The notes beneath the pieces are model-generated. The model made no database searches, was not told where the DNA came from, and saw nothing but the letters and a program-made list of their open reading frames with translations. A DNA stretch of 64,000 nucleotides from assembly GCA_013398055.1 (NCBI GenBank), contig VZRS01002411.1:379529-443528 (forward strand), written 5' to 3'. Position 1 is the first letter of the stretch. Each line of letters begins with the position of its first letter. The stretch comes from Ifrita kowaldi (lineage: Eukaryota; Chordata; Aves; Passeriformes; Cinclosomatidae). Shown piece by piece: positions 1 to 11,706 of this stretch. The translations under genes were made by a program, and so were the position numbers.

Positions 1-100
1 CGGCGGCGGCGTGGCGGGGCCGCGGGTGCTGTCTGCAGCCCTGTCGCCAGAAAAGCCTTTCGTGAAGGTGCCGTGGCGCTCGCACGGGAAATTGCCTTCA
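1..100. promoter_or_regulatory. CpG-rich block at the window edge (possible CpG-island margin)
   Basis: The first 90 bases contain about 13 CpG dinucleotides, including a short CGG repeat at the very start. The next several kilobases fall to ordinary, CpG-poor sequence. This looks like the edge of a CpG island that continues to the left. In human, FOXO3 lies downstream of AFG1L in the same orientation. A minus-strand FOXO3 promoter to the left would therefore fit, but no FOXO3 coding sequence is visible and the assignment is inference. Confidence 0.45.
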
Positions 101-3100
101 GCCAGAAGCTACTGCTGCACTGAGGACCAAGCAAAGCTGTCTCTCGGCTTTCCCCGATCCCCTTGCCTCAAAGCTAAGTTGTGCCAGGCTGCAGGCGCCC
201 TCCAGATGAGAGCTTCGAGGCAGTGGGGATCTGTGTGTGGTGGGAGGGGAAAGGACTGGGTGGGTACATGTCTGGCAGCCAGGTGTGCGAATCCAGTGTG
301 CCAAATGCTTAGAGGTAAGGCACCGACAGGGAGACCTGGAAGCCACACCTCTGAAACTGTGTCAGTGTTGGTTGTCTTCATGGGACGAAAAACGTCCCCG
401 AGGTGTCTGTCCTGTCCGCATGGTGCTGTGCAGAGAGATGCATTCTCAATCCTTGCTTCGTTGTAGTGGTGCTTACACAGCACAGCCCTAAAATAACTAC
501 CTTGCACAGCCCTGCTTCCTTCTACCTGCAAACAGAAGGCACGCTGTACAGCAGGGGATTTAATCGTGGATCAGGTGACGAGAATGAAGGCTGCAGGAAA
601 GGATTTACCTTTTCTCAGGCTCGCAGCCTGGCCTCTCCTTTTGACAGCAGGTTCCCAATACGGCCTATTTCACTTCCTCCAAAGAATTAATTATTTTCTC
701 CTGTACGTGGCCCTTGGAGGAAGAAGTCTAAGCCCCTCCCTCATCTTGTCATCCTGTATTTCCAGTGATCAGAGCACTTATTTAGGAGCTGAAGATGTGG
801 CTCCTGGTCCTTTTCCCAGAACTTTGTGTTTTGTTCTCTGACAGATGTTTGATGTAAAGTACATAGCGCACACTTTGAAAAGGGTACTGAAATCCAAGGC
901 TGCTCCCCTCCCTTCCCCATGGCAATGTTATTATTGCTGGGTCATGGCCTCTCCTTGATTGCTCCCGTGAATCCCGAAACCCCACCCTCTCCCCTAAGCA
1001 GCAGTACGGGTTCAACAGGCTGGTTGGAAATGGAGTGCGTGTTAGGCTAGCCTGCCTCCCTGGTAAAATATTCTTCGGGAAGGTCAGAGCCAGGCATCTG
1101 AACCCCGGCGGGCAAAAGGAGGAGAAAATGACCTTGTGTCTCCTGGTGTGAGGTGCACTGCAAGGCACACAGTGGGAAGTCCCCCCTGGGGAGTTGAGGA
1201 AGGGTTGGTTCAAAGGGGCTGGTGAAGTGTAAAGCAAAAGCAGTCAGCGGCTTAGCACATGGCGGGGAAGTCGATTATAAGCATTTGCAGCTGGTTCTCT
1301 CTCTCCTACCCCGTAGGAACTGGGTAACTGCTGACTCAGGAGCTGCATCAAGTGCGAGGAAGGGGGTCACATTTCCTGAGTGCCTGTACACGCCGCAGAG
1401 CGATGGGATAGCGCCGGGCACCTCCTACCTGCTGTCCCGTCTTGGAAGAGCGATCACAGCAGCGTGCTCTAAGAAGCCAGAGCTTATTGGTACGTGTTGG
1501 ATGTGCTCTGCAGAGCAGGCTACGCAGCCGGGGCCATGGCTCTCGTCTTGCATGGAAACGTGTCCGAGCTCCGAATTCCAGCACTGGGTCCAGGGGGAAG
1601 ACAGGCACAGAGCTGCCCAACACGGGGTGGTTGTAGGTATGTGAAAGGCAGAATGACCTGTATCTTGAGATGCTGATAACCTAAAAATAGAACTTCATTG
1701 CCTCCAGGATTAGGCATGAGTTGAGCAGGGGATTTTGGGAGGGCAGTTCTGAACTTTAATGCCTCGGTTCTGCCCTGGTCCTGTTCTGGTATTAAAGACC
1801 TTACATTCCTTGCAGCTCATGTGAATGTCATTCAAACATGCTCAGGGCCTGCAGTTACAGCAACTGCCCTGCAAACTCCTCCTGGAATCTGAAAAGTTGA
1901 ATTCTTCCATTTGCACACACCCTTGCCTGCCTTGCAAAATCATTTCCTTCAGTTTAGCAAACCAAAACTGCAACTGAAGTCGTTCACTGCCAGTTTACCT
2001 ATGGAGAGGCAAGGACAGCAAGAGTGAGATCTGATTTTATTATTTTTCAAATTTATTTTTTGGGGGTACCATTTAGCCCATGTAATTGAGCCCATGTAAT
2101 ACACACTGGGAACTGATCTGCTAAAGAGCTTACTGCTTCTAAATACAGTAGTTACTCTTCATAATAGGCATGTCTAGTTTAAAATATAGGTAGAGGTATT
2201 ATAAACCTTGTTTAACCAAAACTGAATTTTTTTCCTTGGAAGTAAACAGGGAGAACTGGGGAGGAACTGAGTAGCTGCGGTCTGACAGATGTTCAAGTAC
2301 GTGAAGCTTAAAGAGGAACGTGTGCTATTCAGTTTGCTCACGGAGCCTTTGTGACCTGTGTCTTCACAGTAATGATGACACAAGCTTTTTTGAATAAAAG
2401 GAAGAAATTAACTGCCTTGGCTAATTGCACCCTTGCTAGCTTGCTAACCAAGGACACCATTTGACTGTGAAAATTGTTGGTGCACCCAAATCTCTCAGCT
2501 GGAGAGAATATCCAAAGTGAGAGTGTTCCCATATCTGTGGGTTAGAAGGGCTATTTAAAAATCTTCCTAATTGGAAAATTAAACACTATTGCTTTAAAAC
2601 AGCGGTGCACTGCTTTGAAAAATTAAGACCATATGGAATCATTTATTACTTTTCAATATGTATTCAGTCTCTGGTGCAATTTTATGTACACGCTAATGCA
2701 TAAAGTCTTTTGGAGCAGGAATAAAGCACCACAAAGCATGATTTAATGCTATAGGGTCACCAGATCTGTTTCACATTACTGGATGTTTCAATCTGCTGAA
2801 AAGAAGGGGCTGTCCCCGAACCAATGAAACAATGACGGGGAAGGGGGGGGGAAGCCCATAAATCTGAAACACTTTGGAAATATAGTGCACATATCAACAA
2901 AAACTTTTAAAGGATTCAGTGGGGATTTGGCTGCATAAGAGATTAAAATTATGTAGATTTATATTAAGTAACAGGAAAGTTAAAGTCAGTATTAATAGTA
3001 CAACACTTGGATGCAATTTAAGGCATCTTAATAAATCGTTTTCAAACAGTACAGGCCTACACATAAGCATGTGACTGTAAGAGAAATTAAGAGCAAGTAA

Positions 3101-6100
3101 TCCGAGAGTGCACAAAAGTGCTTTTGTTTGTAGTTCTGTGGTCACTGGAAGTGCCTATTCTTGTGCTTATTCACAAACACCTCTGGCTCCTTCTTCCAGA
3201 AATCCTATCCAAACGTTTTTGTTCTGACTTCGTTAGAGGAGGACTTTGTGCTTTGGTTCTTTTCATATGACTTGTTCAGGGTTCAGTCTTACAGCATCTT
3301 TCCTCTGGCAAGGGACTGAGATGGGTCTGATGCCTTTGCTGCTTTTTTTTTTTTTTGCTTTTGCTCTCTCTCCCGAGTGACAATCTGTGGGACAATCTTT
3401 GCTCTCAGGGTCTGGGCATTCCCCTTTCACTGGTTCAGCAGGGATCAACAAGAAGAGGCTGAGTCTGACGAGTTAACCATGCATGGTTCAAGCCACCTGG
3501 CAATGAACTCTGCAGGCATGGGAGGCAATCTTTCTGCCTTTATCATGAACCTGAGAGCAGTGTAACTGTCTGGCTAGTTATAATTTAACAGAAACCCCAT
3601 TTTTCATCTCACTGTGGTGGTGTGCTTTCTTTTACATGTCATCTGTAGAGTCTCCCAGTGAGTGGGAGCTTCAGTTTTGCTTTGTATTTTTTACAGATAC
3701 TGACAAAAACTAGCCACCAGGTTACTGAAAAAGAGCCATATTCCTCCTTAGAGGCCTAAGCACACTAAAAAGAGTTTGCAGTAACTTTAATACTTCAGTC
3801 AAAATATTTTTCATTCTATATTTGTCATATATAACCAGTAGATTGACTGGTTCTTTTATTAATTTTGAAATCTTACATTTTTAGCAGCATTATTAAGCAA
3901 GTAAATTAATCTTCAGCTTTCCTGTAGCACTGCAGCTTGTTCATCACAGCTGTGCCTTCCATCATTCTTTAAATCTTTGGTAATTGATAGTAATAATTTC
4001 AAATAAGTTCAGATTTTTCATTCAAAATAAACAGAGTATGCATGTGTCTTCTGGATCAGCACCTTAATATGACCTCTCCTGTCTGCTCAAATTATAGTAT
4101 CAAAATAAAAATCTTCAGACAAAATGAAGCCAGTTGAATGCATACATAATCAGTATTAAAACCAATACAACGAGGACTAATTGCTGTCTTCAATTAACTT
4201 TTGCCCAGGTCCTATATCTTAGCCACTGGAAAATCTTAAATAAAATCCTCTTTAAAGTCCTTTCAAACTTTTTCAAGAACGGTTGTCAGTTTAGGCATGT
4301 ATTCGTACTTTAACTTGTATGTATGTTTGGTAAGACGATTGCTTGTCCGTAGATGGCAATAGCATTACAGTGCTGAAGCAGCCCCCAGCCTGTGAAATGA
4401 GGCTGTGATGCTGGTGTGGTGCTGGTGAGCATTAACGTTGAGAATGGAGAGAAAAAAATCTTGCCCTTTTCTTTTCTGTTCCTTTTTTTTTTTTTTTCCC
4501 ATGGCTGTGGCTGTGGCAATGGGGACTGTTCTACTTGCAGGAATGTTGGGACTAATCATGTGAGAAAAGATCCTGGAGTGATGAGGCAGCATATTTCCCA
4601 TGTCTGAGGTCAGGATTTGTTCTGTGAAGCTGACCTTTAAAACAGCCTGAAAATGAGGAACGTGGCACCAGAGAGCAGAGCAGGAAGCATGAAATGATGT
4701 AAGATATGTTTCTTCTGCATATGAAATACTTTTTTTTTTTTAAAGCTCCGGTTTGTGATTCAGCATTTTCTGCCACTGAGAGATACAAGAAAGGGGAAAA
4801 TTCTGTAGCAAAAAAGAAAGTCCCTATTGTTCTAATCAAAACCTAATAAAATATTAGCCATCAGATATTTTTGTTCCTTTCTGATGAGCTGGGGTTGAGA
4901 TTATATTTTTCCAAAATCACTCTCCCCTCAGCCTCCTGATCTGAGAACCCTGGAATTGAAGACAAAGTTTTATTTAGGCACAGCCTGGGCACCTTTTCTA
5001 CATATAATGTGTGTGAAGTGCCTGCAGCATTGTTGGCATTGGATTCCTGAGTGACTGCTGTTTCAGCTCTGACAAGCAACTGTAGGACAGGCCTGTGGTG
5101 AGGAAGCTCCAGACTGCTGGTGCCAAGTGAATGTTTTGTGCAGGACAGGCAGGTCAGGGACCTCCCAGGGCTGAAGCATCAGCTTGGGTGAGTTTGCCAG
5201 CCTGGGTTTGATCCCAGTTGCATGGTGATGCAAGACCTAGATGCAAGCTCTCCTCTCTGAGCTTATGCAAAAGTGCCTTTACTGCCTTTTCTTCCTTCTT
5301 GCCTTTTCGTCCTGTGCCCTTCCCCTTGTTGAGTTGCATGAGGTTGCATTCACAGGTTTGATGCACCTGCCGGATGCCCCAGCCTGTTGCTGCCTCTCTG
5401 GTCTGAGAAATGCTGCTGACCTGTTTGGAAGGAGAAAGTGAGTGAGCCATTTCATCCTTCTCCCTCCTTAGTTCTGTGTTAACATGGCATTTCTCTCTCT
5501 CGGTAAAGGAGGTGCCAGTGGTGGCGAGCCCTCCCAGATAGTGGAGCTCAGCTGGGTCCATGGAGAGACTGGTCCCTGGCACAGCGTTGGCCTCAGGCTG
5601 TTAGCATTTCCCCAAATAATTCCCAGGTATGGGCCTAAAAGTCTGCAGTCACTACACTTTGATGGGCAAGAGGGTTTAACAGCCTGTACACAGCTACTCT
5701 TTGCCCATTGGCTAGTTTATCCCTATGGATGTGGTCTGGGTGTGCCTGGGGCGATCTGTGCTCAGAGCAGAACTCCGCACACGGGCAGCCTTGCTTTCCA
5801 GTGTTGAATTATGTCATGGTGAAGAAGGGAGACAGCCCTTTATGCTTTCCCTTTATCTGCTGAGATGGCAGCGCCAGTGCAGGTGACTGATGGCTGGTTT
5901 TTGGTTGCTTTAAATGCCAGACAGAAGGAAGCTGGTTTGCACCTGCCTCAGACTCTGAATAGATTTTTTTTTTAAGAGTCCTAGGGGACAAGCAAATGGG
6001 TATAAGCACGTACTGTATTTGTGAGACCAGCACTGGGATGGCCTGCATGTTATAAATTGATGTTGAAAAATGGGTGGTGGAACATTAGAGCCACACAAAA

Positions 6101-7415
6101 TGATTCAGAGCCTGAAGAAAATGCTTTGCAATGGGAGACATGAAGCACTTTGTCTCTTTAGTTTATCAAAAAAGGCCGAGCAGAGAATTGATTATGATGG
6201 TGAAGGAACTTCCTTGGAAGAAAAATATCAGGTACTGAAAGGCTCTTTAATCTAGTAAATTATGGGAATGTGTTTCAGTGAGCTGAAATCAGATACATTC
6301 ATATGAAAAACTGGGCACAAATTTATTGGAATGAAGGTGGTTAATCACCATAACAAGCTGTCCGGGTAGTCAGAACATTTTCCAGATGTGTCCAAGCCAA
6401 GACAGGCCTGTTTCTGAAGGGTGCGTACTAACCACAGTTAAAAGCATGAGGGACACTGCAGTCAAGTCTCAGGCAAGGTAAGCAGGTGAGGTTTGAAGGA
6501 CTGTGATGTGTGACAGGTCTGACTAACAGCTCCCAAAGGAGCTGTGAAGATCTAATGGTTCCCATCTGTCCTTAACCTCTGAGAGACTGCGAAAAACAGC
6601 ACTTAGCAGAAAGTGGAAGGGAGGAATCAGAATGACAGCCTCTTCGCTGGCACACTCCTGTGACCTCTCGTTCTAGAAGGACTGTGTCTTTCACCTGCTT
6701 GGGGCTTTACTAATGTTTGCTCTACACCCAACACAAGAACAACTTTTCTCCAGTCCACAAGCTCTCTGTACAGATTGGCATCAGCACCTTTCATTTTAGG
6801 AGAGCATGAGTAAAAATTTGTGATGCTCAGTGGGTCATGTGGTAGCTCGGATAAGTAGTTTCCTTTTTTAGTTTTTTTTAAATTCCATCTTCTTAAGCTT
6901 GGGATTTGCCTGTTCTTCACCTGCCTGTTCTTCATGCCTCCTAGTTTCCCTAGTATCCATTTCCACATAATGCCTTTGCCACCAGGTATTTTGCTGCATT
7001 GATAATCTGTGGTGCAGGATGTCTTGCAGGGTGCTTCTTACTTATAATTTGACAAAATAAACCCTGTCTTTCTTGCACAGATTTCACACGGGATGGGTAT
7101 GTCAGTGATGTGCTGTGTAGATAAAAGCTTGTCAGGAACTTTTTGATAAAGTACCTTTCATCCAGAAGTACAAATTTGTAGCTGCTGTAGCTATTGACGG
7201 AAACACACTAAGGTATCTTTGCAAAATACCTGCGGACTCTCTGTATCTAGAGAAGTGCTCTAATCTAATTTTAAAAACAAGGCTTCTTTTCCAGAAAACC
7301 AAATGGTGGTGGAAATCAAGAATTTCTTATCTCGTGTTGCCTTTTCTGGGGTCCCAATGCTTTCCTGCTTATTCCCCATCTGCTAGGGATGATGTAAGTA
7401 TTTTATTCTCTCAAG
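101..7415. other. Intergenic DNA without a recognisable gene
   Basis: I see no open frame of recognisable family and no CR1 or LTR in this stretch. Short open frames up to 151 codons at 11-466 and 782-1237 lie in the GC-richer left part, match nothing I know and overlap open frames on the opposite strand. Homopolymer runs occur near 3345-3356 (T), 4483-4497 (T) and 4730-4741 (T). A G-rich run lies at 2837-2851. If FOXO3 is to the left, this is its upstream flank. Confidence 0.5.
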
Positions 7416-7603
7416 CCCTATGTCGTGGTTTGACACTGGCCCAACACCAAGCACCCACGAGAGCCACTTGCTCACCCTCCCCTGCCACAGCTGGGCAGAG
7501 GAGGGAAAAGGAAAAAAACATTAACAAACGCTTCATGAGTGAGGTAAGAAGCGGGAGAAACACTTCAAGGGCGAAATAGGCTCAACTTAAGTTGCAAAGT
7601 GAA

Positions 7604-7609
7604 TTTATT
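7604..7609 (-). terminator. AATAAA polyadenylation signal of the solo LTR
   Basis: Plus-strand TTTATT here reads AATAAA on the minus strand. It lies 24 bases past the stop of the minus-strand open frame inside the LTR and about 185 bases before the LTR's 3' end. That placement is as expected for the R/U5 boundary of an LTR read on the minus strand. Confidence 0.55.
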
Positions 7610-7633
7610 ACTAACAGAATCAGAGGAGGATAA

Positions 7634-8251
7634 TCAGAAGTAAAATAAGCCCTTAGAACACCTTCCCCCCCAGCCCCTCCCTCCTTCCCACTGACAGCGC
7701 AGGCAGACAGGGCATGGGGGTTTGGTCAGTCCATCACCGAGATTCTGTTCCGCTGCTCTGGGAGAGGAGTCCTTTCCCTGTGAGGCTGTGGGGTCCCTCC
7801 CATGAGAGACAGTTCTCCTGAACTTCCCCGGCGTGGGTCCTCTCTCACGAGCAGCAACCACACCGCACCTGCTGCAGCGTGAGCCCCTCCCACGGGCACA
7901 CAGCCCTCCCAAAACTGCTGCACTGTGGGTCTCTCTTTCCACAGGGTGCAGTCCTGCAAGGACAGACTGCTCCAGCCTGGAACCAGGGCCCTCTCTCCAC
8001 TGGGTCTCCCACTGGATCACAGCCTCCTCCAGGCATCCACCCCCTCTGGCATGGGCACTTCCCCCATGGGCTGCAGGTGGGTCTCTGCATCCCCCGTGGA
8101 TCCCCATGGGCTGCAGGGGGACAACCTGCTTCTCCGTGGTCTGCACCATGGCCTGCAGAGGAACCTCGGCTCTGGCGCCTAGAGCACCTTCTCCCCTTCC
8201 TTCTTCACTGACCTTGGTGTTGCCATGTTGTTTTCCCTCACATTTTCTCAC
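7634..8251 (-). other. 205-codon open frame inside the solo LTR (coding status unknown)
   Basis: On the LTR's sense strand an ATG at 8249-8251 opens a frame of 205 codons ending at 7634. It starts about 60 bases after a TATA-like CATATTTAAG (8318-8309), and the AATAAA signal lies 24 bases after the stop. The predicted product is rich in Gly, Arg, Glu and Pro and has repeated EVPLQAM/VVPLQPM-type segments that follow the DNA-level repeats of the LTR. I recognise no domain. GC-rich repetitive DNA yields long chance frames: the opposite strand also has one, of 242 codons at 7833-8561. Coding is therefore only a possibility. Confidence 0.3.
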
Positions 8252-8599
8252 CTCTTCCTCTTCTCTGACTAGAATCCCAAAATCCTGTGACTTCGTTTTG
8301 ATTTTCTTCTTAAATATGTCATCACAGAGGCGTTACCAACCTCTCTCATTGGCCCAGTTTTGGTCAGCAGCATGTCCATCTTCAGAGCCATCAGCCATTG
8401 GCTCTGCTGGACATGGTGGGAAGCTTCCAGCAGCTTCCTCACAGGAGTCATCTCTGTGGCCCCCCCACTACCTAAAACCAGGCTATGCCAAACCAATACA
8501 CCCTAAGACAAGTTTGCCCACTTCTCCTTGTTTTGAAGAGCAATTATGTACAAAGAGCTGAAACAAGGCAAATGATTTCCACACAGCATCCCTCTCTTC

Positions 8600-9630
8600 A
8601 AATTGGAGAGACATGGATTTGAAAGGTGGACTGTTTGGTGGATAAGGCATTGAATGGATGGATGCAGCCAGAGTTGTGGTCAGAGGTAGCGGCTGGTGCT
8701 GAGTGGTGTCCCTTGAGGCTCTGTCTCTTCAGTATCTTTATTAATGACAGTAGGACCAAGTGCACCCTCAGCAAGTTTGCAGATGACACAAAGCTGAGCG
8801 GTGCAGTTGACACAACAGAGGAAAGGGATGCCATCTAGAGGAACCTGGACAAACTGGAGAAGTGGGCCTGTGAGAGCCTCATGAGGTTCAACAAGTGCAA
8901 GGTGCTGCAGCTGGGTCAGGGCAATCTCAGATGTGAGTACACACTGGAAGAACTCATGGAGATCAGCCCTGTGGAGAAGGACTTTGGGGTGCTCGTGGAT
9001 GAAAAGCTGGATATGAGCCAACAGTGTACACACGCAGCCCAGAAAGCCAAATACATCCTGGGCTGCATCAAGAGGTGTGGCCAGCAGGTCAAGGGATGTG
9101 ATTCTGCCCCTTTACTCTGCCCTCTGAGTCTCCACCTGGAGTGCTACATCCACCTCTGGGGTTCCCAGCACAAGAAATGTGCGGACCTGGTAGAGTGAGT
9201 CCAGAGGAGGCCACAAAGATGATAAGAGGGATGGAGCACCTCTCCTGCCCAGACAGGCTGAGTGAGCTGGGATTGCTCTTCTCTTGATGGAGAAGAGAAG
9301 GCTACAGGAAGACCTCACTGCAGCCTTCCAGTACTTAAAGTGGGCTTATAAAAATGAGGGAGAGAGGCTTTTTACCTGTAATGATAAGACAAGGGGGAAT
9401 GGTTTTAAGCTCAAAGAGGATATGTCTAGATTAGATGTTAGGGAGAAATTCTTTACTGTGTGTTGCCGAGAGAAGTAGAGGATGGCCCATCCCTAGAAGT
9501 GTTTGAGGTTGGGCTGGACAGGGTTTGAAAGAAGCTGATCTGGTGGAAGGTGTCCTTGCCCATGGCAGGTGGGTTGGAACTAGATGATCTTTAAGGTTCC
9601 TTCCAACCTAAACCATTCTATGATAGTATG
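8600..9630 (+). mobile_element. CR1 LINE, 5'-truncated, with reverse transcriptase remnant
   Basis: This is a 5'-truncated CR1 copy. The frame at 8626-8838 includes CTLSKFADDTKL, the F-ADD catalytic box of the CR1 reverse transcriptase. The frame at 8881-9198 carries the following ORF2 segment (MRFNKCKVLQLGQ). The reading frame is broken by in-frame stops at 8836 and 9196 and by frameshifts, so the copy is dead. It ends near 9630 with the CR1 3' tail (AACCATTCTATGATAG). The 5' border is approximate. Confidence 0.9.
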
Positions 9631-9830
9631 AAATGAAGGGGTGTAGTTGTCCTCTAGTTGTCATGCAGTTGTTATCAGTACCCACAAACCATTAACCTGG
9701 TTTACAGGCTCTCTAGAACAGGGAAGTTAGAGGTAGAGCAGGGTTTTGAACTGGGATCTCCAAAAAGTGAGAGTCCTGAATTTATTTTTATGTGGGGGGA
9801 AAAAAACCCCTTTGAAGAATAAAAAATGTT

Positions 9831-9848
9831 GGGGGGGGGCAGGGGGGG
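9831..9848 (+). repeat. G-run pair, possible G-quadruplex
   Basis: Nine G residues, CA, then seven G residues sit here. Another GGGG lies about 20 bases downstream, and a six-G run followed by an A-tract lies about 40 bases upstream. The two long runs can supply four G-tracts with very short loops. Nothing gene-like is adjacent; the CR1 copy ends about 200 bases upstream. Confidence 0.45.
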
Positions 9849-11681
9849 ATATTTGTTTTAGGTTTGGGGTTTTTTTTTTCAGGACACGAAAGCAGCTTTC
9901 CAACCAGTTTTCCTGAAGCCCCCATACCTCTGGAAAGCAGTGGAAGCATCTGCATCAGCAAAGAGCCCCAGCACAGGAAAGTATAGAGGATGGAAGAAGA
10001 AGGACGTAAGAAGAAATACAGAGGATGCAAGCTTTGGCTGGAGAGATGGAAATGGCTTAGTCAGGCACCAGGTGAAGTCCTGCAGCCACTGGTAGGCTTT
10101 TTTGCAAAGACTGCACCTGCAAACAGACCCAGGCAGGAGCTGACCCAGACTTTAAGAAACAATTCATTTTAGAACTTACGAACCCATGTTTTAGTCTGAA
10201 CTGAACCCATGAGTTTAAAACTTCTTCAGAACTCTGGAGAAATGTTGCTTTTAACCTTACCCTGTAGCTTGGATCCATTTGTTTAGTCATGGACCAGATG
10301 AAGGCTATTCTTTGTCTCAGAAAAAAGATTTACCTTTGGTCTCTGTCTCAGATTAGCTTACTGTTGTCCCCACAGTTCATCTGCTTTTATATGCCTATCC
10401 TGCTGCTAAATGTGGATAAAATAAGCAGATAGTCCTTTTACTCTCTTTCCTTTCAGCTTGTTGATGCAGGATTCTGTCATATGCATGGTAATGTGTAGCT
10501 GAAGGATGTTGGCCCTGCCCAGCTGGCTTAGATCTCACCTCTAAGGCTGTACTCAAAAAAACCTACCTATTCTGAGCAGCATGGGAAGCTCTCCAGGGCC
10601 TAGAATGTGAAAATTAATCAATTTTTGTAGAAATATTTCTGTAATGCTGTGGAATCCAGCCAAGAGACATGATGAATGTGAAAACTGTTTTCTAGGACAT
10701 CCAGTTTCATTTAATTTTGTCATGCCCATAGAACTTTTCAGCAAATGTCTGTATCCTGCCATCTTGAATCCTTTTGTGATGTGGTTACCCTGGCAATCCA
10801 GCTGACTTTCCAGAAAAGCCAGATCCATCAAAGTTCATTGACTTGCTACATTAAAGACCTTCAGTAGGCTTCAGCATCTATTGATGCCAGTTCTTTCATG
10901 GGCTTGGACTGTTACTCAGAGAAGAGATCTGCAGAGAGGGTTATGCTCTGGCATGCTTGACTGGAGCTGGTTTTTTTTCTTTGTTTCTTCTTCACTCTAG
11001 ATGGGCCACTAATCTTTCTTGTATCTTGAAACACTGAGGTAATTTATCTGCATATCACCACACTTCTGTTCCAGCAGATTCTCTATGGGGGTGAAGTTTT
11101 CCAGGAAAAGTCTCTTCTTATGTACCTCCCTTCAATGTGTTTGTGCAATAGTTTGACTTGAAAAAATCTCAACATAATTTCTTCCTTTAGGCAAGCCACA
11201 GAGGGACCAATGTTTAACAAGTTCGTCTATATTTTCCACTTGAATTTAGCATTTTTTTAAAGCTTGAGGATTAAGAAATAGAGCCTAAAAGGTACTTAAG
11301 TATGCAAGAACACTGAGCATTGAAATGCCTGACTCCCTGAGTGCCACGTGGGGTGCTTGCACTTCATGAGGGGAATGTTTGGTGCCTCAGAAGAACAAAA
11401 CCTGACTGCACAAGGAGCTGCTTGCACCAATCAACAGAGATATGAGCCTGGAAGGGGAAATCACACGGGGAAGACCAAGCAGACAAGAGCTGCTCTCATG
11501 ATAAAAACAAACAACAAAATAATTCTAAAAAACCCAAACCAAACAACAACCCATGAACTGTTAAACAGAGGTTGACCCTCTAGTACCTTCTAGTTTCTTG
11601 CTCATGTTTTTGGAGAGGATACAGTCTACATTCTCCTAGGATGTTGTCAGTGGATAGGATTTCTGCAAGCTGAACCCTGTG

Positions 11682-11706
11682 GGAGGAGGAGGAGGAGGAG
11701 GAGGAG
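11682..11706 (+). repeat. GGA trinucleotide microsatellite
   Basis: About eight consecutive GGA units form a purine tract in otherwise ordinary intergenic sequence. Confidence 0.85.

Larger units (their letters stand above)
7416..8505 (-). mobile_element. Solo LTR of an endogenous retrovirus with 5-bp target duplication
   Basis: The element at 7421-8500 starts TGTCGTGGTTTG and ends CCAATACA, so it has TG...CA termini. It is flanked on both sides by the identical pentamer CCCTA (7416-7420 and 8501-8505). A 5-bp duplication is the usual signature of class III (ERVL-like) elements. No gag, pol or env lies inside or beside it, so this is one LTR left after recombination. The sense strand is minus: AATAAA is on the minus strand at 7604-7609, and an AT-rich TATA-like box is at 8309-8318. 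The middle (about 7800-8190) consists of degenerate modules carrying CACGGG/CTGCAG-like words. The family resemblance to a common passerine LTR is from memory. Confidence 0.85.

Noticed and set aside
1..700. FOXO3 coding exon at the left edge
   Set aside because: Neither strand encodes a forkhead domain or the FOXO N-terminus here. Only CpG richness and expected synteny suggest the gene is near.
7833..8561. 242-codon plus-strand open frame, the longest in the window
   Set aside because: It lies antisense within the solo LTR and runs out past its end. GC-rich repetitive LTR sequence explains the openness.
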